The notes: a model not told the origin generated them from the letters alone. Shown: positions 50,338 to 59,001, numbered from the stretch's first letter. The stretch: DNA of 64,000 nucleotides from Shewanella cutis (GCF_022410515.1 NZ_JACSDI010000001.1:620001-684000); one strand, 5' to 3'. Translations and numbers: made by a program.

Positions 50338-50556
50338 TTGAAGTTTTTTACTGGCCGCGAAACGCATTAATCGCTATGAGCTAACACCAAATCCTCTTGA
50401 ACATTTACTAAGTATGGCAGCGCTTATGTGAAACCCGTAAGAGGAGCAAGTGGTAAAATTTATTTAGATCATAGTGATGTAAATTATTTAAATTTATCGA
50501 CAGATATATTTGAAGCAACTATCAGTGAGAATGCGGCGCTACACTCGATAGTTTGA
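50338..50556 (+). pseudogene. Probable remnant of a frameshifted small gene
   Basis: GGAGG precedes a TTG at 50338 that opens MKFFTGRE and stops after ten codons. A +1 shift continues as INRYELTPNPLEHLLSMAA, and another shift continues as YGSAYVKPVRGASGKIYLDHS and on to a TGA at 50554-50556. Joined, the three pieces read like a normal protein of about 70 aa, so two indels seem to have broken a small gene. No intact relative is present in the window. A 42-codon ORF from a GTG at 50428 could be what remains. The family is unknown. Confidence 0.35.
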
Positions 50557-50592
50557 TTTTATTTCGTATCACTTTAGTTAGGAGCATTTTCC

Positions 50593-50682
50593 ATGAGTAA
50601 AGAAAAAGCGAAAAAACCGCCGATGAAAACGTTAAAAGAGAAGCGACAGGATAAGCGGAATCGCCAAAAAGCCTCCGATTAA
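50593..50682 (+). CDS. Candidate 29-aa highly basic small protein
   Basis: ATG at 50593 to TAA at 50682. AGGAG lies 9 nt upstream. The product, MSKEKAKKPPMKTLKEKRQD plus KRNRQKASD, is almost half Lys/Arg and has no hydrophobic segment. Such tiny Lys-rich ORFs with good RBSs recur in gammaproteobacteria, and nucleic-acid binding is plausible. I cannot name the family. It lies between the gene remnant and the AraC regulator. Confidence 0.5.
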   Translation: MSKEKAKKPPMKTLKEKRQDKRNRQKASD

Positions 50683-50753
50683 TGCCTGTTATAAAAATCC
50701 CTTAAATCCTCTCTTTATTTACAATAGGGTGCGGCAATAACCGCACTCTATTT

Positions 50754-51533
50754 TTAGGTCAATTGTCGCCGATACTGCTCGGGTGAGTATTGGGCATACT
50801 TTTTAAACATCACGATATAAGGTGATGTTTGATTGTAACCCAGCGTCAACGCCACCTCTTTTATCGATAAGCCTTCACGCAGTAGTTGCAACGAATAAAT
50901 AAACTTATGCCGCTGACGCAATTCAGTAAAACTCATCCCAAGGCAGTTTTGGCAACGCCGAGCAAGCGTGCGCTCTGTGGTATGTAATTCACTCGCCCAG
51001 CTTTTAAGACTCTTTTGACCGGCAGGCTCGAGTTCAAGTTGCTGCAAAATAGGTTGCAACAGTTTATCGGTACTTGATGGTAAAAATTGGGGCTGTGCTT
51101 GGCCTAAAATCAGCTGATCGATTAACACTTCAACCAAACGTTTATCCGCATCAGTCTGTGCAACCCGAACCTGTCTCTGGCGGAGATCATTCACAATTGC
51201 CAGCACTATCGGCGTCACCGCAAGTAAACAAGTTTCATCAGGAAAAACCTGCGCCAGAGTGGCAACAATATTCAATGAGCAATAATGGATACTGCGGCGG
51301 GTGTAACTCTCATGCTCTACGCCTGCAGGCACCCAAATCGCGTATTGGGATGGCGACAAAAATCGTTGTCCCGAGGCATGCAACTCCATAATGCCACCGC
51401 TGATCAGCTGTAATTGCCCCCAAGTGTGGCGATGTTTTGGCGTAATGGTATTAGGCAGAAAGGCTTCATAGTTAAAGAAAACATCAGCTACTGGCAGTTG
51501 ATCTGAGCTAAGTGGATGATAAACAGGGCGCAT
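50754..51533 (-). CDS. AraC family transcriptional regulator with cupin domain
   Basis: A 259-aa regulator. An N-terminal cupin (residues 15-95: TPKHRHTWGQLQLISGGIMELHA, QYAIWVPAGVEHES) probably binds a small ligand. The C-terminal AraC double HTH reads LKSWASELHTTERTLARRCQNCLGMSFTELRQRHK and SIKEVALTLGYNQTSPYIVMFKKY. GGAG precedes the ATG at 5-nt spacing. It is divergent from the EamA transporter gene 190 bp away, which is its most likely target. Confidence 0.92.
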   Translation of the reverse strand: MRPVYHPLSSDQLPVADVFFNYEAFLPNTITPKHRHTWGQLQLISGGIMELHASGQRFLSPSQYAIWVPAGVEHESYTRRSIHYCSLNIVATLAQVFPDETCLLAVTPIVLAIVNDLRQRQVRVAQTDADKRLVEVLIDQLILGQAQPQFLPSSTDKLLQPILQQLELEPAGQKSLKSWASELHTTERTLARRCQNCLGMSFTELRQRHKFIYSLQLLREGLSIKEVALTLGYNQTSPYIVMFKKYAQYSPEQYRRQLT

Positions 51534-51723
51534 CTGTACTCCGATAATTCAACCCAGCTCAGTTCGTGGTATCGACAGACGCAGTGGATGTCTGCCCAGG
51601 AACTGACATTGTCCTTTAAGCAATATTTATATCATAAAAGACCGGCGATAATAGCAACAATCTATGACACCGCGTTTATGCCAATTGTCATCTACTCTCT
51701 TATCCTCCAATGAAGACTGACCT

Positions 51724-52614
51724 ATGCTGTATTTATTTCCACTGCTCGCCGTTGTGATTTGGGCTGGCAACGCTATTGTTAACAAGCTTTCCTTTGGGAT
51801 TATCGCCCCTGAAGCAATTGCCTTTTACCGCTGGTTTTTTGCCATGCTCATACTTACGCCTTTTATGCTCAAACCCGTCTGGAAAAATCGTAGAAGGATC
51901 ATTCCTCTGCTACCGAAATTAGCGACCTTAGCCTCCTTAGGAATGGTATTAAACCAGAGCCTTGCTTACTTTGCCGCCGCGACGACAACCGCCACCAATA
52001 TGGCATTAATCAACTCGTTAGTACCTATGATAAGCCTGTTTTTAGCGGTACCTTTACTCAAGCAAAGGCTCTCGCCCTTAGTTTTAGGTGGCAGCGTAAT
52101 CTCGCTGTTGGGATTAGTGTTTATGCTCAGCCACGGGGATATGACTAATCTGGCGATTGGTGTTACTGAGGGGGATTTATTATTACTTATCAGTGCCTTT
52201 GTGTACGCACTCTATGGGGTACTGTTAAAACGCTGGCAGCTACCGATATCGACGTGGGAGTCAGTTTATATTCAGGGCATAATCGCCGTGTTGATGTTAA
52301 CCCCGCTGCTGTTTAGCGCGCCAAGTATTGCCATAAGCAGTCAAGCTATACCGCTTATTATCTACGCAGCCCTTGGCGCGTCACTCATCGCACCTTGGGC
52401 ATGGATTAATGGCATTAGCAAGTTAGGCGCCGAGCGTACCAGCATTTTCTTCAATCTAATGCCGATTCTGGCAGCTATATTCGCGGCGATAATCTTGAAT
52501 GAGACCTTAGCCATTTATCACTACCTTGGCGGCACTATGGTCATCTTGGGCGTAATGTTAGTGCAGATAAAACCCAAACCTAAAACATCGCCCGTAATCA
52601 CCTGTGCCGAATAA
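51724..52614 (+). CDS. EamA/DMT-family transporter next to the AraC regulator
   Basis: A 296-aa membrane protein with about ten helices in two EamA repeats. VIWAGNAIVNKLSFGIIAPEAIAFYRW in pieces and NQSLAYFAAATTTATNMALI are in the first repeat, and GAERTSIFFNLMPILAAIFAAIILNE in the second. It is probably an exporter of amino acids or related compounds induced through the divergent AraC-type regulator. It ends shortly before a MITE-like repeat, with a terminator beyond the repeat. Confidence 0.88.
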   Translation: MLYLFPLLAVVIWAGNAIVNKLSFGIIAPEAIAFYRWFFAMLILTPFMLKPVWKNRRRIIPLLPKLATLASLGMVLNQSLAYFAAATTTATNMALINSLVPMISLFLAVPLLKQRLSPLVLGGSVISLLGLVFMLSHGDMTNLAIGVTEGDLLLLISAFVYALYGVLLKRWQLPISTWESVYIQGIIAVLMLTPLLFSAPSIAISSQAIPLIIYAALGASLIAPWAWINGISKLGAERTSIFFNLMPILAAIFAAIILNETLAIYHYLGGTMVILGVMLVQIKPKPKTSPVITCAE

Positions 52615-52654
52615 ATCAAACACTGGGTGGTGACTTAATCCTATGAGTTACCAC

Positions 52655-52851
52655 TAGGGCGTGTTGACGTTTCGAGATTAAATTTTGTTCGTTCTGGCAA
52701 GCTCGAGCTCGCGAAACGAGGGATGATGTGTAGTGATTCCACTCAAATGACGAGCAGCTCTTAAGACAGAAAGTAAGAGCAATGGCTTGCCAGGCGACCC
52801 CTTCGGGCGGCATTTGGCTGCAAAATACCCCTGAAACGTCATTACGCCCTA
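52655..52851 (+). mobile_element. MITE-like repeat, copy 1 (197 bp)
   Basis: It starts TAGGGCGTGTTGACGTTTC and ends GAAACGTCATTACGCCCTA, so the ends are imperfect inverted repeats (about 15 of 17). The first ~150 bp are over 90% identical by eye to copy 2 at 54119. It carries no transposase. Relative to copy 2 it lacks about 80 bp near its right end. A 65-codon ORF across it is an artefact of the repeat. Confidence 0.8.
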
Positions 52852-52872
52852 ATTATTCAAGCTGAAATAGAC

Positions 52873-52907
52873 AAACGGGCTAAACCCAAAAAGGTTAGCC
52901 CGTTTTT
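52873..52907 (+). terminator. Intrinsic terminator downstream of the EamA gene and MITE
   Basis: AAACGGGCTAA pairs with TTAGCCCGTTT around ACCCAAAAAGG, followed by TTATTT on the plus strand. Confidence 0.75.
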
Positions 52908-52992
52908 ATTTAAGACAATAGTTCAAATGAAACAAGCCGATAGGAGTGCGAGTTACAAACCTCTGCACACAAGGCACGTTTAAACATCACGG

Positions 52993-53832
52993 TTAGCAGA
53001 CTAACTGGCCACCGAGTTGCTGGATTTTATCTTTAGCGGCTTCGGCAGAAAGATAACCCGCCACCTTAGTGAGTGCATCAGCTCGCCATGCAAACGGCGC
53101 TTGAACACTGACAACCCGCTCATTAGACGCATCAAAGCTAATGATATCGACATTACCAGTCGGTAATAGTAATGCAGGGCAGCCTAAGCTCAATTGCTGT
53201 GAAACCCGTGAGCTTGCCAGTGCCATATTACGCACAGTCACCTTTTGGCTTAATCCATTCGAGCCTCGACAAAGCACATCTAAGGAAGCTGAACCAAATA
53301 CCTTCAAGTCCCCTCCCGCATTGACCCAACCACCCGACACCCCCGCACGACGTAACTCTCTGACTGCCATATCAACTGCATAGCCTTTAGCTATACCGTC
53401 AAAAGTCACCACTAATGGCCGAGCTAACCGTGCTTGGTTACCTCTAATTTCAATATCCTGCCAATCGCCCTGCAAAAGCAGCGGCATGCCAAGGTAGCAA
53501 GGTAACGCCCCGCGAGACATCATTTCGCCACCAATGGTGCAATTAAATAAGTTGTCACTGGCTTTACCGAAATATTTGGCTAACTTGAACACTCTTAGGC
53601 TATCTTGGCTTAAGGTGATCCACTGACCTGGCTGACGGTTTAAAAGATTTAACTCACTGTCTTGCTGATGAAAACTTAATAAACGCCCAATTTGGGTAAT
53701 GCGAGAAAAAGCCGCGGTAATTGCAGCTTGAGCAGCTTCCTCATCGAGTGCTGACGGTGAGGATGCTTCAACAACGGATTCGACGGCAATTTCTATTAAT
53801 GTGCCCAATAATGGCTTAGCTCTACGTATCAC
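52993..53832 (-). CDS. ApbE-family FAD:protein FMN transferase, no signal peptide
   Basis: A 279-aa ApbE homologue with a GTG start. It shows PLLGTLIEIAVES, LSFHQQDSELNLLNR, TFDGIAKGYAVDMAVREL (the conserved Ala-Lys-Gly-Tyr-x-Val-Asp), NAGGDLKVFG and a C-terminal ADALTKVAGYLS. It lacks a lipoprotein or Sec signal, so it should act in the cytoplasm, unlike the apbE of the nqr operon. The usual HIIDP motif with the active-site His is not recognisable, so activity or chemistry may differ. It sits alone between two direct MITE copies, with no flavoprotein target adjacent. Confidence 0.82.
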   Translation of the reverse strand: MIRRAKPLLGTLIEIAVESVVEASSPSALDEEAAQAAITAAFSRITQIGRLLSFHQQDSELNLLNRQPGQWITLSQDSLRVFKLAKYFGKASDNLFNCTIGGEMMSRGALPCYLGMPLLLQGDWQDIEIRGNQARLARPLVVTFDGIAKGYAVDMAVRELRRAGVSGGWVNAGGDLKVFGSASLDVLCRGSNGLSQKVTVRNMALASSRVSQQLSLGCPALLLPTGNVDIISFDASNERVVSVQAPFAWRADALTKVAGYLSAEAAKDKIQQLGGQLVC

Positions 53833-54118
53833 TCTGATTGCTGACTATTAAATGGATATGGATGAAAGATCACCGTTTTACCGTATATCACATCTAACAG
53901 CAATAGTCGCCAGAGTCTGTCTCGCGAGGGATTTCCGCAAGGTTAAAGCGTGAAAAACTGGCAGACATCTCTTAATCAGCAGTTAGCGCTACGCAAAAGG
54001 CGACTGAGTCACCTGATTAAGATGCGCTAAGTTGTATATGCAGCAGATAGAGAAATAATTAAATATAGCTAGATGACTCATGTGTCCGTGCGAGCACATT
54101 GGCTAACAGTAAAACCAT
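53833..54118. other. Intergenic region upstream of the cytosolic apbE homologue
   Basis: About 290 bp containing the presumed promoter of the minus-strand apbE homologue. No credible ORF, no defined repeat, no operator recognised. Confidence 0.4.
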
Positions 54119-54400
54119 TAGGGCGTGTTGACGTTTCGAGATTAAATTTTGTTCGTTCTGGCAAGCTTGTGCTCGCGAAACGAGGAATGATGTGTAGTGA
54201 TTCCACTCAAATGACGAGCGGCTCTTATGACAGAAAGTAAGAGCAAAGGCTTGCAAGACGAACCCTTCGGGCAGTATTGGGCTGGCGTTTCTGCTGCGTT
54301 ATCGTCCGTTTATGTAGAATAACTACACAGCACGGACTTTGCCTTGCATAAAAGCCAGCCAAATTGCTGTAAAAATCCCCCTAAAACGTCAACACCCCTA
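54119..54400 (+). mobile_element. MITE-like repeat, copy 2 (282 bp)
   Basis: It starts TAGGGCGTGTTGACGTTTCG as copy 1 does and ends AAACGTCAACACCCCTA, an inverted-repeat end. Compared with copy 1 it has an extra internal block (about 54280-54365) that itself folds: GGCTGGC against GCCAGCC, and CGTCCGT...ACGGAC. The orientation is the same as copy 1. No transposase is encoded; it would need to be moved in trans. A 65-codon minus-strand ORF across it mirrors the artefact in copy 1. Confidence 0.8.
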
Positions 54401-54487
54401 GTGATAATAGACTGTTTTTAAAAACTAAAATTTTACACAAACCACGATTTAAACCTCCTATTAACGAACAGATCACAATGGAAGTAA

Positions 54488-54511
54488 AAACATCTAGACG
54501 TCTAGATTGAC
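54488..54511 (+). promoter_or_regulatory. MetJ operator upstream of the NhaC-family carrier gene
   Basis: Three tandem 8-bp units, AAACATCT, AGACGTCT and AGATTGAC. The middle unit (54496-54503) is a perfect met-box and the first matches 6/8. The palindrome ATCTAGACGTCTAGAT spans 54492-54507. Strong evidence for methionine repression of the next gene. Confidence 0.8.
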
Positions 54512-54639
54512 AGTAAATTGGCAATCCAATATGCTTGGTACCAAGTTGCTAGGACATGATGCCAAAGCGGCATAGATTTTAAGCGAGTTTGACTGCTAAG
54601 GATTACGCAGGCAAACCGCCGAGTAAAAGAGAGATTACA

Positions 54640-55977
54640 TTGAGTCAATCAGCCCAAACCACTGCACCCAATAACCCAGCGTCATTTGTTGCCCTGCTGC
54701 CATTATTTGTTTTTTTAAGTCTGTTTATTGGCGCAGGTGTGTATTTCCAAAGCCAAGGTGTGGACTTTGCCTTCTATCAATTACCGAGTGTGATTGCCAT
54801 TATGCCAGCGATTATTCTGGCGTTGGTGCTATCAAAGCAGAAATTAAATCAAGCCATTGATACCTTTATTGGTGGCATTGGCCACAGCAATATTATTGCC
54901 ATGTGTTTGATTTACTTACTAGCAGGCGGCTTTGCTGCCGTCGCGAAAGCCACTGGCGGTGTTGATGCGACCGTAGCCCTAGGGTTATCGTTAATTCCCT
55001 CAAATTTATTGCTGCCCGGCTTTTTTGTCATTGCAGCCTTTATCGCAACAGCAATGGGTACCTCAATGGGCACCATCGCAGCCGTCGCGCCGATTGCCTT
55101 AGGGGTAGCCGACCAAGCGCAAATCGATTACGCCCTGATGGCCGGTGCCGTAATGTCAGGTGCGCTTTTTGGTGATAATCTTTCGATTATCTCGGACACC
55201 ACAATTGCAGCCACTCGCACCCAAGGCTGTGAGATGAAAGATAAATTTCGTGAGAATCTGATTTTTGCCATTCCCGCATCTCTGCTGACCTTTGTCGCTT
55301 TTGTGATTGCAGGCCAAGGCCAAGCTGAGTTAGCCGCTCAGAAAATCGACTTTATCAAAGTCATTCCTTATCTGACGATCCTCGTATTAGCGGTCGCGGG
55401 CTTAAATGTGTTTGTCGTCTTAACCTTAGGCATATTGCTTGCTGGTGCGACGGGCTTTATCACCATGGACTATGGTGTTATCCAATTTGGTAAGGATATC
55501 TACGCCGGCTTTAGCAATATGCAGGAGATTTTTATCCTGTCGATGTTAGTGGGTGGTTTAGCGGCGCTCATGCAACAACAAGGCGGTTTAGCCTTCGTGA
55601 GCAAGCAGATTGAAAAGCTCATCACTCGCTTCTCAAAAGCCCAAGGCGAAGCCTCTTGCCGCGCTGCAGAGTTAGGCATGGCAGGGATTGTGGCGGTAAC
55701 CAATAGCTGCGTGGCTAACAATACAGTGTCAATTGTTGTCACTGGTGATATTGCAAAAGATCTGGCGGAAAAACACGGTGTTAGCCCTAAGCGCGCGGCC
55801 AGTGTGCTTGATATTTTTGCTTGTATTATCCAAGGGTTAATTCCTTATGGAGCCCAAGCGTTGTTAATCGCTTCAACCTTTAGCATCACACCGCTGGCGG
55901 CCGTATCCCATGCTTGGTATTGCATGATCCTCGCAGCTGTAGCCATTGCGATTGTGATTTTCCGTAAGCGCCACTAA
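54640..55977 (+). CDS. metT: NhaC-family carrier, probable methionine transporter MetT
   Basis: A 445-aa membrane protein with about 11-12 helices and the NhaC-superfamily signatures: GGFAAVAKATGGVDATVALGL, MGTSMGTIAAVAPIALGVA, GALFGDNLSIISDTTIAATRTQGCEM, and VAVTNSCVANNTVSIVVTG. By sequence it could be called a Na+/H+ antiporter. However, the perfect MetJ box upstream, and prior comparative-genomic work naming a MetJ-regulated NhaC-type carrier MetT in Shewanella, point to methionine uptake. The start is uncertain: a TTG at 54640 (LSQSAQTTAPNN) or another TTG at 54589 adding 17 residues; both have weak RBSs. Confidence 0.8.
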   Translation: MSQSAQTTAPNNPASFVALLPLFVFLSLFIGAGVYFQSQGVDFAFYQLPSVIAIMPAIILALVLSKQKLNQAIDTFIGGIGHSNIIAMCLIYLLAGGFAAVAKATGGVDATVALGLSLIPSNLLLPGFFVIAAFIATAMGTSMGTIAAVAPIALGVADQAQIDYALMAGAVMSGALFGDNLSIISDTTIAATRTQGCEMKDKFRENLIFAIPASLLTFVAFVIAGQGQAELAAQKIDFIKVIPYLTILVLAVAGLNVFVVLTLGILLAGATGFITMDYGVIQFGKDIYAGFSNMQEIFILSMLVGGLAALMQQQGGLAFVSKQIEKLITRFSKAQGEASCRAAELGMAGIVAVTNSCVANNTVSIVVTGDIAKDLAEKHGVSPKRAASVLDIFACIIQGLIPYGAQALLIASTFSITPLAAVSHAWYCMILAAVAIAIVIFRKRH

Positions 55978-56015
55978 TTTACGTAAACATCTCAAGGTGT
56001 TATTGCTAACATCAT

Positions 56016-56048
56016 AACACAAAGGGAGCCCTTGGCTCCCTTTGTGTT
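56016..56048 (+). terminator. Long perfect hairpin after metT
   Basis: A 15-bp perfect stem (AACACAAAGGGAGCC with its complement) around CTT, 39 nt after the metT stop. No T-run follows directly (ACAGGTTTTAAA), so it is either a weak terminator or a 3'-end stabilising hairpin. Confidence 0.6.
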
Positions 56049-56179
56049 ACAGGTTTTAAATTTCCCTCCCGATAGGATCCTTGCCTTCATGCTGGGATTC
56101 AGGCAAGTTACATCCGATTATTCGACCTTGCTTTACCCCATAGCGCCCTTAATCCACACCACTATTCATTAAAAGCAAC

Positions 56180-56875
56180 ATGAATCCAAGACAGCATGAG
56201 CCCAACTTTTACGATTTACATCGCCTAATCACTTGGTTGATTGTGGGAGCTGCCCTGCTCAGTGCTATAGGAGTAATAGTTGCCCTCTATGCGCAATACC
56301 AGACCACAGGCCTTAGCGCCCTATTTATCCGCGCCGATTTTTTAGGGAACTATATCCACTCCCCCCTCGCCTATGTGTTTAATTTAGGATTATTAGCTGC
56401 AGGCATTTGCATATTGCTTTCCATGGCTGGGCTGCATTTACTTAAACTCGATACCTTTAGCCAATATATTGCCCTAACGGGGGCTTGGGTTGGCACCTCG
56501 GTGATTTTGATGGGCATCTTCCCGATTAACTTTTTAACCATGCACAGGCTGGTTTCCACCAGCTATCTCTTGGGCACGCTCACTTTACACGCGCTGGTGA
56601 TTATTGCAGGGATAGTCCCTAAACTGATTTGTCCAAGACCATTGTTTTACTTAAGCTTATTAAGTTTTATCAGCGCAGTTAGCCTGAGCTTACAACTGGA
56701 TTGGCGCCAGCTGGATTTTCCAGCCTGTGAAACCAATAGTCACTTTTGTTTAGTCAGTGCCAATATGTGGCTACAAACCAACCTCAATATTATATGGTGC
56801 CTAAGCCTCGCATTTGCCATGCGACGATTATCAAAAATCCTGTATTATCGAGCCCAAATTCACCGCCTGTTTTAA
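56180..56875 (+). CDS. Six-helix integral membrane protein, possibly DUF998 family
   Basis: A 231-aa protein with six or seven hydrophobic segments (near 17-37, 61-82, 94-112, 121-143, 151-170, 200-214). GIFPINFLTMHRLVSTSYLLGTL, with the GxFPxN...H pattern, resembles DUF998 membrane proteins, but I am not certain. Function unknown. It ends 11 nt before the pseudouridine synthase start, so the two are probably co-transcribed. Confidence 0.65.
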   Translation: MNPRQHEPNFYDLHRLITWLIVGAALLSAIGVIVALYAQYQTTGLSALFIRADFLGNYIHSPLAYVFNLGLLAAGICILLSMAGLHLLKLDTFSQYIALTGAWVGTSVILMGIFPINFLTMHRLVSTSYLLGTLTLHALVIIAGIVPKLICPRPLFYLSLLSFISAVSLSLQLDWRQLDFPACETNSHFCLVSANMWLQTNLNIIWCLSLAFAMRRLSKILYYRAQIHRLF

Positions 56876-56886
56876 TTGAGCTAGAT

Positions 56887-57630
56887 ATGCGCTTAGCCAA
56901 GTACCTTGCCCAATGTGGCCTCAGTTCACGCCGTGAAGCCTGCCGTTTGATTGAAGCTGGGCGCATCACGCTTAATGGCAAGATTGCTAAACACACCGAC
57001 CCAGTCCTACTTGATGCTGATGGTCGATGTCTTGATCGTATTTTATTAGACGAAGAACCCATTCTAGGCACTGAAGCGCTCGCCTATTGGCTATTAAATA
57101 AGGCCGTCGGCACCGATTGCCGTTTGCTCGAAGGCGATAAATCCAGCTTGCTCCATCTTCTGCCGCCTACACCAAGACTTTACCCTGTCGGCAGATTAGA
57201 TAAGGATTCCCGTGGGTTATTACTGCTCACCAACGATGGCGAACTCACCCATAAACTGATGCACCCCAGCTTTGCCCACAGTAAAACCTACCATGTTTTG
57301 CTCGATAGACCCTTCACGGATGAGTTTATCGCGCAAATGGCCAGTGGCGTACAGTACAAAGAGGTGCACACTCTTCCCTGCCAAGTTTGCAGGCTCAGTG
57401 AAGACAAATTCGAAATCGTACTTACCCAAGGCTTAAATCGGCAAATTCGGCGTATGGCCAGCGCTTTAGGGTATAAGGTTATCGACTTACAACGCATCGC
57501 GTTAATGACACTAAGGTTAGCAGGAGGGGCGGAATACTCTTGTACTGAAGCAGCATTAACAGAGGGAGATATGCGGCCACTCACACGAGAAGAAATTACA
57601 ACCCTAAAAGCCGCCTTAGCAATAATATAA
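56887..57630 (+). CDS. RsuA/RluF-like rRNA pseudouridine synthase
   Basis: A 247-aa pseudouridine synthase. Residues 1-45 form an S4 RNA-binding domain (MRLAKYLAQCGLSSRREACR, RITLNGKIA). The catalytic domain has GRLDKDSRGLLLLTNDGEL with the active-site Asp, HSKTYHVLLDRPF, and LTQGLNRQIRRMASALGYKV. The wording is closer to RluF (23S U2604) than to RsuA, RluB or RluE. The start at 56887 is chosen because it gives the S4 N-terminus; the frame is open upstream inside the previous gene. It shows no lesions. Confidence 0.88.
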   Translation: MRLAKYLAQCGLSSRREACRLIEAGRITLNGKIAKHTDPVLLDADGRCLDRILLDEEPILGTEALAYWLLNKAVGTDCRLLEGDKSSLLHLLPPTPRLYPVGRLDKDSRGLLLLTNDGELTHKLMHPSFAHSKTYHVLLDRPFTDEFIAQMASGVQYKEVHTLPCQVCRLSEDKFEIVLTQGLNRQIRRMASALGYKVIDLQRIALMTLRLAGGAEYSCTEAALTEGDMRPLTREEITTLKAALAII

Positions 57631-57894
57631 GCAGTTTGTCTACCGCCCTCTAGCGGAGTCAAAGAAAACACACTCATTGCCTTCAAACTTGCACTTTGCG
57701 CGGATGACGAGGCAAATTTACGCGTCAATAGCAAGGCTATTACAAATCAATTCAGCACCGGAAGCGATGCAACAAGCTGTTTGATAGACATTTATTACAC
57801 CGAGTCGAGGCTTATAAGCATCCTTCTCATTTTTCAGCATATTCTACAATCCAACCTATACTTTTAATTCATATGAAGCGAATGGATTTGCCTT

Positions 57895-59001
57895 ATGCTG
57901 AAAAAGTGCTTTTTTACCATAATGTTGCAGTTGACGATTGTGAATGCGATGGCGGAAGAAAACTCCCCGTATACTTGGTCGAATGCCCTTACACTCGAGT
58001 CTGTCACCAATCTTAAAGGAGGGATCACAGAGGGAACACGCAATCTCGCAAATTTGGATTTAACCTTAGCGATCGATACGCAAGCCACCAATTGGTCGAA
58101 TAATGGCAACATCTTTATTTATATCTTAGGTAATTATGGAAAGGCGCCCTCTGATTTGACTGGCGACTTACAAACTATTTCGAATATTCAAACCGATAAT
58201 CATCTTAAACTCTATGAATTGTGGTATGAGCATAGTTTTGCAAATGGCGCGGTTAATTTATTGGCAGGCCTGCATGATTACAACTCAACCTTTTATACAC
58301 TTGAATCTGCGGGACTATTCACAACGTCATCTTTTGGTATTGGTCCAGAAGTCGCTCAAGTAGGCCCTTCCATTTTTGCGACAACCGCGGTAGGAGTTCA
58401 ACTAACACTTGTTGGTGAACATCAATATCTCTTACTTGCGACATACGATGGCATTCCCGGCGATCCTGAGCATCCGCATGGCACTCATATTAAATTTAAA
58501 CAATCTGATGGGTTATTTAATGCCATTGAATGGGGAATAAAAAATGAACATTCCTATAAATTTGCCATCGGTGCATGGCACCATTCTGCAGAAGTAGAAA
58601 ATCCCGTTGACGGCAATATCAGTGATTCAAATAGCGGTTTTTATTTTATTGGCGAAAAAAATATTAATAATAGATTAACCGCATTTTTCCAATATGGACG
58701 AGCTGATGCCAGTAAAAATCAGTTAGCATCCTATCTAGGTATCGGGTTCACTCTAAATAATATTTGGTTTGAAGAAGATACCATTGGTTTAGCCTATGCT
58801 TCTGCTCAAAATAGTTCGCCATTCTTAAGCGTAAATACTGATTTACTCTCCCATGAAAATATTTTAGAGCTGAGTTATTTATGTCCAGTCACATCTTCAG
58901 TGAGTATGCAAGCCAGTTTGTACGCTATAGATAATCCCAGTATGTCATCAGAGCTAGATGACGCATTCGCCGTAGGATTACGAGCCTATATTGAATTTTG
59001 A
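57895..59001 (+). CDS. OprB-family outer-membrane porin
   Basis: A 368-aa exported protein with a signal peptide (LKKCFFTIMLQLTIVNAMA). The OprB-like features are LANLDLTLAIDTQATNW, LYELWYEHSFANGAVNLLAGLHDYNSTFY, and FGIGPEVAQVGPSIFATTAVGVQL. GFYFIGEKNINNRLTAFFQYG lies near the end and it closes with the barrel-ending Phe. Members are carbohydrate-selective porins, but the substrate here is not known. It is followed after 73 nt by a chemoreceptor gene without a terminator between them. Confidence 0.82.
   Translation: MLKKCFFTIMLQLTIVNAMAEENSPYTWSNALTLESVTNLKGGITEGTRNLANLDLTLAIDTQATNWSNNGNIFIYILGNYGKAPSDLTGDLQTISNIQTDNHLKLYELWYEHSFANGAVNLLAGLHDYNSTFYTLESAGLFTTSSFGIGPEVAQVGPSIFATTAVGVQLTLVGEHQYLLLATYDGIPGDPEHPHGTHIKFKQSDGLFNAIEWGIKNEHSYKFAIGAWHHSAEVENPVDGNISDSNSGFYFIGEKNINNRLTAFFQYGRADASKNQLASYLGIGFTLNNIWFEEDTIGLAYASAQNSSPFLSVNTDLLSHENILELSYLCPVTSSVSMQASLYAIDNPSMSSELDDAFAVGLRAYIEF

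Noticed and set aside
52616..54256. Two similar 65-codon minus-strand ORFs (52616-52813 and 54059-54256) that look like a duplicated gene
   Set aside because: Their similarity comes entirely from the MITE-like repeat they lie in. They have different ends, no RBS and no transposase motif.
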